From Humulus lupulus (taxonomy: Eukaryota > Streptophyta > Magnoliopsida > Rosales > Cannabaceae), in the NCBI RefSeq assembly GCF_963169125.1, contig NC_084800.1:142162397-142226396 (forward strand): a stretch of 64,000 nt of DNA, read 5' to 3'. Positions 58,561-64,000 of this stretch are shown here, in pieces. A program made the position numbers and the translations under genes. Every line of letters starts with the position of its first letter. The stretch's first letter is position 1. Below the pieces are notes generated by a model. That model saw only the letters and a program-made list of their open reading frames with translations. It had not been told where the DNA came from and searched no databases.

Positions 58561-58669
58561 CCATATGAATCAATTTCTTGTGCTACAACAAATTTGTCAC
58601 AGGGATCTTAAGTTGGAAGACACTTCTTGATGGAAGCTCCTCAAAATTTGCGACTTTGGTTATTCAAAG
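58561..58669 (+). pseudogene. SnRK2 protein kinase pseudo-exon (catalytic loop and DFG)
   Basis: The plus strand from 58589 reads QICHRDLKLEDT, the HRD catalytic loop of SnRK2 kinases (HRD codons at 58598-58606). After a frame change come LDGS and LKICDFGYSK, with DFG at 58652-58660. About eight bases between LDGS and LKICDFG are lost relative to the family. The order N-lobe piece, HRD, DFG over 800 bp with noncoding gaps fits an exon-intron gene copy and not a retrocopy. Confidence 0.82.
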
Positions 58670-58680
58670 GCAATAATTAA

Positions 58681-58760
58681 GCTTATGAATCAATTTTTTG
58701 TGTTACAGTAAATTTGTCACAGAGATCTTAGGTTAGAAAACATACATCTTGATGGAAGAT
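58681..58760 (+). pseudogene. Second, tandemly duplicated SnRK2 catalytic-loop fragment
   Basis: TTATGAATCAATTTTTTGTG...AAATTTGTCACAGAGATCTTAGG repeats the sequence 120 bp upstream with several substitutions. It again encodes CHRDL and LDG, then reaches stops. The fixed 120-bp offset shows local duplication. Confidence 0.78.
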
Positions 58761-58977
58761 AGATAGAAATGTATTTATAGAGAAGCATTAAGCTCAAGAT
58801 TGTACAAGAATTGCTAAGACCAAACATAGTACAAATTCTAATGATATTTGTACTTGGAACTGTGAGAAGTGAACTTCAAATTAATGAGTTTTTTTAACAG
58901 ATTTTCTATATGATTATTATTAACACTAATCTTTTACTCATTTTACACTAATTGTATAGGAGCACGTGCAACTCATG
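58761..58977. other. No gene seen
   Basis: AT-rich spacer between the kinase fragments and the Cassandra element. The left candidate target copy is TCATG (58973-58977). Confidence 0.5.
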
Positions 58978-59350
58978 TGTGACAGTCAGTATCTCATGAT
59001 CCGTAGGAGGAAAGACTGGGTAAAGCTGTGCAATCCTACATCGCCCGGAGAATGTCAAGTGTGATGATTCTAAGATTGTGTAAATATGGGACTACACAGT
59101 TGAAGAGGGGTTAAATGGATTGATGGGTACTACCTATGCCAATAAGATGCATATTCTTTTCGGTAGCCCATCACTTGAGAACTCCAAAGTTAAGCGTGCT
59201 TGACTTTGAGTGATCCAATAATGGGTGACTTCTTGGGAAGTTTTCCCAGGAAGCGTGCGAGTGAGGAAAAAGCACACTGGAAAGACTTGTGTTAATTTGT
59301 AGGGCCAGTCATCATTCGAGGAAGCAGCCATAATGACATAGGGCATTACA
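58978..59350 (+). repeat. Cassandra 5' LTR
   Basis: TGTGACAGTCAG...GGGCATTACA, 373 bp, with the full 5S-like domain. Confidence 0.92.
59125..59241 (+). promoter_or_regulatory. 5S rRNA-like domain with Pol III box A and box C similarity
   Basis: Reads GGGTACTACCTATGCC, then CCATCACTTGAGAACTCC, AAGTTAAGCGTGCTTG (box A region, 59187-59202) and ATGGGTGACTTCTTGGGAAG (box C region, 59221-59240). These match plant 5S rRNA (AGTTAAGCGTGCTTGG, GGATGGGTGACCTCCTGGG) with substitutions. It is not a functional 5S gene: the 5' third does not match and it lies in an LTR. Confidence 0.88.
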
Positions 59351-59352
59351 AA

Positions 59353-59365
59353 TGGTATCAGAGCC
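59353..59365 (+). other. Cassandra primer binding site
   Basis: TGGTATCAGAGCC, a perfect initiator Met tRNA complement, two bases after the 5' LTR. Confidence 0.92.
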
Positions 59366-59421
59366 TTGACTCAGCCTGAAGTGTGGCCGATGGGGACGTC
59401 AGACCCCTAAGGGAGGGTGAT

Positions 59422-59751
59422 TGTGACAGTCAGTATGCCTTGATCCATAGGAGGAAAGACCAGGTAAAGTTGTGCAATCCCACATCACCTAGGGAAGGTC
59501 AAGTGTGATGATTCTAAGATTGTATAGGTATGGGAGTACACAGTTGAAGATGGTTTAAATGGATTGATGGGTACTACCTATGCCAACAAGATGCATCTTC
59601 TTTTCGATAGTCCATCACTTGAGAACCCCAAAGTTAAGCGTGCGTGACCTGGGCTAATCCAATGAGGACAAAGCACACTGGAAAGACTCGTGTTAGTTTG
59701 TAGGGCCAGTCGTCATTCCACAAAGCAGTCATGGTAACGTGGGGCATTACA
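59422..59751 (+). repeat. Cassandra 3' LTR with deletion in the 5S-like domain
   Basis: 330 bp. Relative to the 5' LTR it lacks 43 bp between TAATCCAAT and GAGGACAAAG (junction about 59663). This removes the whole box C-like segment while the box A region stays. Confidence 0.9.
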
Positions 59752-60049
59752 TCACATGCCCTTAAACTAGTGATATAATAAATGAGTTATGAGTATCAAT
59801 GCTTGATGTTGAAAGTTGATATTTCTTTTGTCACACTCATCTCAAATGAGAGTTATATGTCACTCACATATATAATTTAATACAACCTTGAGCTCATCCT
59901 ATGTATTTACACAATATTGTAGTTAAACATCTATATATATATATATCTTTATATATAAAAAGTATGTATCTAACGGATTCTTCATATCATAATATTTTTT
60001 TCTTTTTTTCGTGAACTTTAACATTTTATATCGTAGGTTTGTTGATTTT
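59752..60049. other. AT-rich spacer, no gene seen
   Basis: Contains a short TATATATATATAT run (about 59935-59948) and poly-T tracts. No frame of interest. Confidence 0.5.
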
Positions 60050-60390
60050 TTTTATTATTTAAATTAATTATAAAAAATCTAACATTTAAAACAAAATTCT
60101 AATTAATTGGGATTTATATAATAACTAGATATGTATATAATTTGGTTTTTTTTATTATTTTTTTGAAATATATTATTTAAATTAACTATAAAAATAATAT
60201 CACATTTAAAACAAAATTATAATTAATTGGGATTTATATAATAACTAGATGTGTATATAATTTGGTTTTTTTTATTATTTTTTTAAATATATTATTTAAA
60301 TTAATTATAAAAAAAAGATCTCATTTAAAACAAAATTTTGATTAAATAGAATTTATGTAATAAATAGATATTTATATAATTATGAATTAC
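60050..60390. repeat. About three tandem copies of a 118-bp AT-rich unit
   Basis: The anchor TTATTTAAATTAA recurs at about 60057, 60175 and 60294 (spacing 118 and 119). Copies one and two share nearly the whole unit, including CATTTAAAACAAAATT and GGGATTTATATAATAACTAG. The third is more diverged and peters out. Confidence 0.82.
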
Positions 60391-61540
60391 TAAATACAAA
60401 ATAAAATAAAATAAAAACATTTAGTTGCATTAATTGTTTAAAGTTTATTTATAGTAGCCTCATAGTTAGTGATATCAGAGAAGAAAACTTCGAACGTGAC
60501 GTTATTTTAGTGCACCAAACTAAAGGACTTTAAAGAATCACATATTTGCATCCAAGTTTTATGTCTATGACATGCCCATTAATACACCCTTGTGGTAAAT
60601 ATGGATATAGATTTTGCATACCTTTGAGAGATGTAACTGAGAGTCATTTCAAGAGGCAACATTATAGCTTCAACTTACAAAAAAGATTAAATGAGGGTCA
60701 TGTCGCGCTCTTCTTCGAGTTGGTAGATTACTACAACAATATATAGTTGATTGTTACATGGAAATTGTAGAAAGATTTTGTTGGATATGAAATAACCAAA
60801 AAAACTCAGATCAAACCTCTTATGTTGTTCAATGGGTGTTGTTCATTCAGGTGATTCAAATTGCTCAAATGTTGGAAAATCGATTTTCTTGCCTTTGTCA
60901 CATACTGGGGACCATGGCATAGAGTATAAAATTATAAAGATGCAATGGCCATTTGTAAATGGGCAAGATATCTAGATTTATTTCTTACTTTCACTTGTAA
61001 CCAAAAGAGGCCATAAATAAATGACATGAATCAAGATGACCATTCTAGCTTAATAGACGACAACTTCCTTTAGCTCCATGTTTTTCATGACAATCAACAA
61101 AATCCAAGTACAGTCTCTTAAACATGTTGGCTTGTATCTCCCTATTTAAGTATTCACCCACGGTCAATTATATGTTTGCCTTGTCTCAAGTTACCAAAAG
61201 AGAATGATTGATCATAATAAATGTTCATGATGAGGTGGGAGACCGAACCTTCATCAAAAAATTTGTTTACAAAGAAAAATATTTCAAAATATTCACCCAT
61301 CACCCAACACAATGCAACACATTTTTAGATTATATTTTTAAGTTAAAATCATATATTGCATGTTTATGTTACAATAATGATTTCTTTTATGTGTTATTAC
61401 TTATATTCAACAAACAAATCAATAATTCAAAAAAATTGGTTATTTTGGAAAAGAGTATGCTCTCCTTATTCATGTCATTCTTCAAATTCGTAGCTCATAA
61501 GGTACATATTTTATGGTGGTATAATTTATTAAAATAAATT
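60391..61540. other. Unclassified AT-rich region with two short unrecognised ORFs
   Basis: Plus-strand ORFs at 60546-60746 (66 codons, contains GKYGYRFCIPLRDVTE) and 61208-61537 (109 codons, rich in Phe, Lys, Ile, Asn) have no motif I recognise and no clear promoter or neighbour of known function. They could be remnants of a decayed gene or chance frames in AT-rich DNA. I lean to chance or decay. No repeat boundaries were found. Confidence 0.35.
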
Positions 61541-63606
61541 TGTAACGACCCAAAATTGCTAATAAGGCTTAAGTGTCTTGATTAGTGTGTCGGGAGGGCC
61601 AAATTGGTATTCATCTGAATTAATGATTTAATGCATGGTTATATGATTATATGGATGTGAATAAATGCATGTTTATGAGTATTAAATGTGCATGTGGGCC
61701 CTGTTTAGCTTTCAAGGGCATATTTGTAATTTTAGGCCGTTGATGGCATAAAATGTGATAAATTGTTGAGACAACATTATTATGTGGATATATTTGCAGC
61801 ATGTGGCTCGAGACAGTCCTAGTGAGCGGATTGGAGAAATAGTCACAGCGGGGAGTTATACCCAGCTTGGGGTAGCCTGGGGGTATTTTCGAGAATTTAG
61901 ATAATGTATTGGGGATTATTAGACATTGGGAAAATAATTGATGATTAATTGGATGAAGAAATGAATTGGTGGTTCATAGGAACATTTGAGGAATTAGTTG
62001 GAATTGGGATTGAAATGACCTTTTTACCCCTAGGAGTCATTTGAGGAATAGTTAAATTAGAGGGGCAGCTTGGTCTTTGGTCTAAGTAATATACTAAAAA
62101 ATTTAGGAAAACAAAAGAGAAGAAACAAGAAACTAAATGAAATTTCAGCTCCCCCTCTCTCACCTCATGTACTCCCTCTCTTTCACTCTCTTTTGTGAAA
62201 CATTGAAGCTGTGAATTAGAGAAGGAAACAAAGGCATCAGAATAAGCATTCTCTGCTTTTTTTTTCCTCTCTCCCATATCCCTCTCTCTCTCTCTCTTGA
62301 GATTTTTGCCATTTTGGAAGAGGAAAACTTGGGAAGGGAAGCTTAGAGTGTAGAATCAAGCTAGGAACAGCTTGGGAACCATTGACAGCCATCAAGGTAA
62401 TGAATTCAAACTTCAACCTCTGGAATTTATGAGTTCTTGTTTTATTTTTATGGTGATTTGGGCTTGAGAGTTTGAGTCTGGGTTTTGGGGAAAAAGTTTT
62501 GTTTTTGGTGGTTGCTGGAGGGAAAAGAAGAATTGGTGGCTATTAAGAACCATCCAGAGGCTAGGGTCGAATTCTCTTTGAGGTAATGATTTCCAGCCCT
62601 TGAAAGTTCTGGGTTTTCTAGTTGTCAGTTGGTGTTCTTGATCTTCAAAGCTCAGTTTTGATTTCTGTGTTTGGTGAGGGTTTTAGTCATTTTTTTCATG
62701 TTATTAAGTTGTTTTGGATGAAATATAGGGAATTATGGACTCAATTTGGTGTTTGATTGATGATTGGAGTGAGTTCTTGGAGCTTTGGCTCGGGGAACTT
62801 CGAAGGGAGAAACCCAGAAATTTTCATTTTTGGTGCTAGCGCTATAGCTAGGTTGAGAGCGCTACAGTGCTAGGCTGTGTTTTTCTGTGGGTTTTGGGTT
62901 TCTGTCTATAGTGCTGTAGAGCCCACCTTGTAGCGATGTAGCGCTCCTCAGCCTCCTAAAATTGGTTTTTAGGTATTTTCATAGGGTTTTTGCTGGAGGG
63001 CTCGGGGGACTGGTTCACCACCTCGTTTGGTGGAGCATCGGGTCCCGAGAGCGCGACTTTGGTCCCGGGATTGACCTTCGGAATTCAAACTCATTGAAGT
63101 ATAATTTATGGATTGTGACTAGGTGTACGCCAATGTTCGGAACGGGATCGTGCTCGAGGACCCTTCGTAGTAACTAAAGCACTTGGAATTAAAGGTAAGA
63201 CAATTGCACCCTTTTTGTGTGGTTGAGATGGAACTAAGTGCTCCCTATATTTGAATGCAATTGTTGTATGATTATGATATGCCATGAGAGCATGAAATAA
63301 ACGGCCTAAGAGTGCCGAAACTGATATTTGCACACAGGACGCGGCTCGGCCACTCGTAGCTGAGGTTAATTACATAAACATTGAGCTTGACCTAAGCGAT
63401 CTAGAGTCAGTGGGTTAAACACTGGGCTCGGCCTATGTGAGCCGGAGAGAGTGGGTTAAACAGAGGGTGCGGCCTAAGAGCGTCGACCCTGAGTATTGTA
63501 TGATGATTATGTTAAACTGTTATTATGAATGTGATTACTGTTATTAATATGATATTGATGGCTTGTTGAATATCTGGATGATAGACTGATGAATTTTTCT
63601 TGTCGT
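61541..63606 (+). repeat. S7: Tekay-group LTR, interrupted at its 3' part
   Basis: Begins TGTAACGACCCAAAATTGC, preceded by AAATT, and follows the S2/S4 family with the CTAAT...ATTAG inverted repeat, an AGCGC block (62835-62945) and CACTGGGCTCGG-type repeats (63380-63440). It contains a CT microsatellite at 62273-62300. At TTTTTCTTG (63594-63602), the very start of the shared splice-donor-like block, it is cut by a new element. Whether it is solo or part of a full element cannot be told. Confidence 0.85.
62273..62301 (+). repeat. CT microsatellite in S7
   Basis: CCTCTCTCTCTCTCTCTTGAG within a pyrimidine-rich leader-like stretch. Confidence 0.8.
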
Positions 63607-64000
63607 TGTTACACCCAGATTTCGAGCCTTGAGAATTGTGATCTCGAAAGCTGGATTCGTCACATGTGAGCTCGCAATATCTAGAATACGTGTTTGCGAC
63701 CTAGGCGCCGAACCTTCAAAGCAGGTGGCAAGCTCGAAGATGGGGCAGCCTCGAAGTCCATACAAGCTCGAAAGATAGAATATCGGAGTACGTCCATTGT
63801 CGGGTGACCTCAGATCAAGTTGTCCGAGCTTGCATGAGTGTGAGCTTGGGGTAGGGCGGCCTTGGTAGTATTTACCCTTTCCAAGTTGATCTTGAGAAAA
63901 TAATACAACTCGAAAGTCACTCAGAGACCTGGACTGGCACGATGTTGACAATGTTGATTGCTGACTTCGAACAGCTTAGTGAGTCACTTGGAGAGACACA
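63607..64000 (+). mobile_element. Start of another LTR-type element, truncated by window end
   Basis: The homology to S4/S2 stops and TGTTACACCCAGATTTCGAGC begins, a TG-start typical of an LTR and unlike the other LTRs here. It is rich in AGCTCGNAA / CCTCGAA words. The candidate target copy is GTCGT (63602-63606). The minus-strand ORF at 63544-63951 crosses the junction and is chance. Orientation and class cannot be determined from 394 bp. Confidence 0.5.

Larger units (their letters stand above)
58978..59751 (+). mobile_element. Cassandra TRIM retrotransposon with 5S rRNA-like LTRs
   Basis: Small LTR element: 5' LTR 58978-59350, 71-bp interior, 3' LTR 59422-59751. The interior has only the PBS (TGGTATCAGAGCC at 59353) and a PPT (CCTAAGGGAGGGTGAT before 59422), with no coding sequence, as in terminal-repeat retrotransposons in miniature. 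Both LTRs contain a stretch related to 5S rRNA with its internal Pol III promoter, the defining trait of Cassandra. It must use proteins from other elements to move. Flanks are TCATG and TCACA, so the target duplication is decayed. Confidence 0.92.

Noticed and set aside
59125..59241. A functional 5S rRNA gene
   Set aside because: Only the A-box to C-box part matches, with substitutions, and it lies inside paired LTRs with PBS and PPT, so it is Cassandra.
61208..61537. 109-codon plus-strand ORF as a real host gene
   Set aside because: AT-rich, low-complexity (Phe/Lys/Ile/Asn) and without recognisable domain, promoter or splice context; kept only as an unrecognised ORF.
63544..63951. 135-codon minus-strand ORF
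   Set aside because: It crosses the junction between S7 and the new element, so it cannot be an old conserved gene; no motif.

Overview
This window looks like intergenic, TE-rich (probably pericentromeric) DNA of a flowering plant, most likely a eudicot. It is AT-rich, has no intact host gene, and carries plant-type LTR retrotransposons of the Ty3/Gypsy (Tekay/Del chromovirus and Tat lineages) and Ty1/Copia (including Sirevirus-like) groups, a Cassandra TRIM with 5S-rRNA-like LTRs, a CACTA transposon end, and decayed exons of a plant SnRK2 protein kinase. No bacterial genes, CRISPR array, tRNA gene or functional rRNA gene was seen. The species cannot be fixed from the sequence.

Positions 1-46760 are a nested stack that can be taken apart almost to the base, because most insertions are bounded by TG...CA ends and matching 5-bp target duplications. 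The outer layer is an old minus-strand Tekay-like chromovirus, here called G1. Its 3' LTR lies at <1-1307 and its 5' LTR at 44238-46760; its gag, protease, RT/RNase H, integrase and chromodomain are split into four blocks. Three insertions sit in its coding part. (a) N1, 4332-16004, plus strand, TSD AAAAT, has two near-identical 2.4-kb LTRs around a decayed interior, which itself holds solo LTR S1 (8218-10492, TSD GTTGT). (b) S2, a solo LTR at 16261-18651, TSD GCTGA. (c) C1, a minus-strand Copia element at 19549-43569. C1 in turn holds solo LTRs S6 (34611-35498, TSD AAGAC) and S4 (36558-38432, TSD CCAAG/CCAGG), and in its 3' LTR solo LTR S3 (21267-32405, TSD GGTTC). S3 is itself split by T1 (21837-30824, TSD CATAC), a minus-strand Tat-like Gypsy element with a spliced antisense gene.

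Positions 46761-57180 hold a second, older cluster. E (47137-55695) is a minus-strand Tat-like element with a gag remnant and possibly an antisense ORF but no recognisable pol, and it contains solo LTR S5 (50488-53168, TSD ATAAT). K (55696-57180) is a decayed Sirevirus-like Copia LTR with retroelement interior on both sides.

Positions 57180-64000 hold SnRK2 kinase pseudo-exons (57878-58760), the Cassandra TRIM (58978-59751), AT-rich DNA with about three 118-bp tandem units (60050-60390), two short unrecognised ORFs, and another Tekay-group LTR (S7, from 61541) broken at 63607 by the start of a further LTR-type element that runs off the window.

Features shared between LTR families stand out more than any gene. 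The Tekay-group LTRs, though otherwise diverged, share an inverted repeat near the 5' end, a GC-rich AGCGC block, and a roughly 55-bp block ending in a good 5' splice-site consensus.
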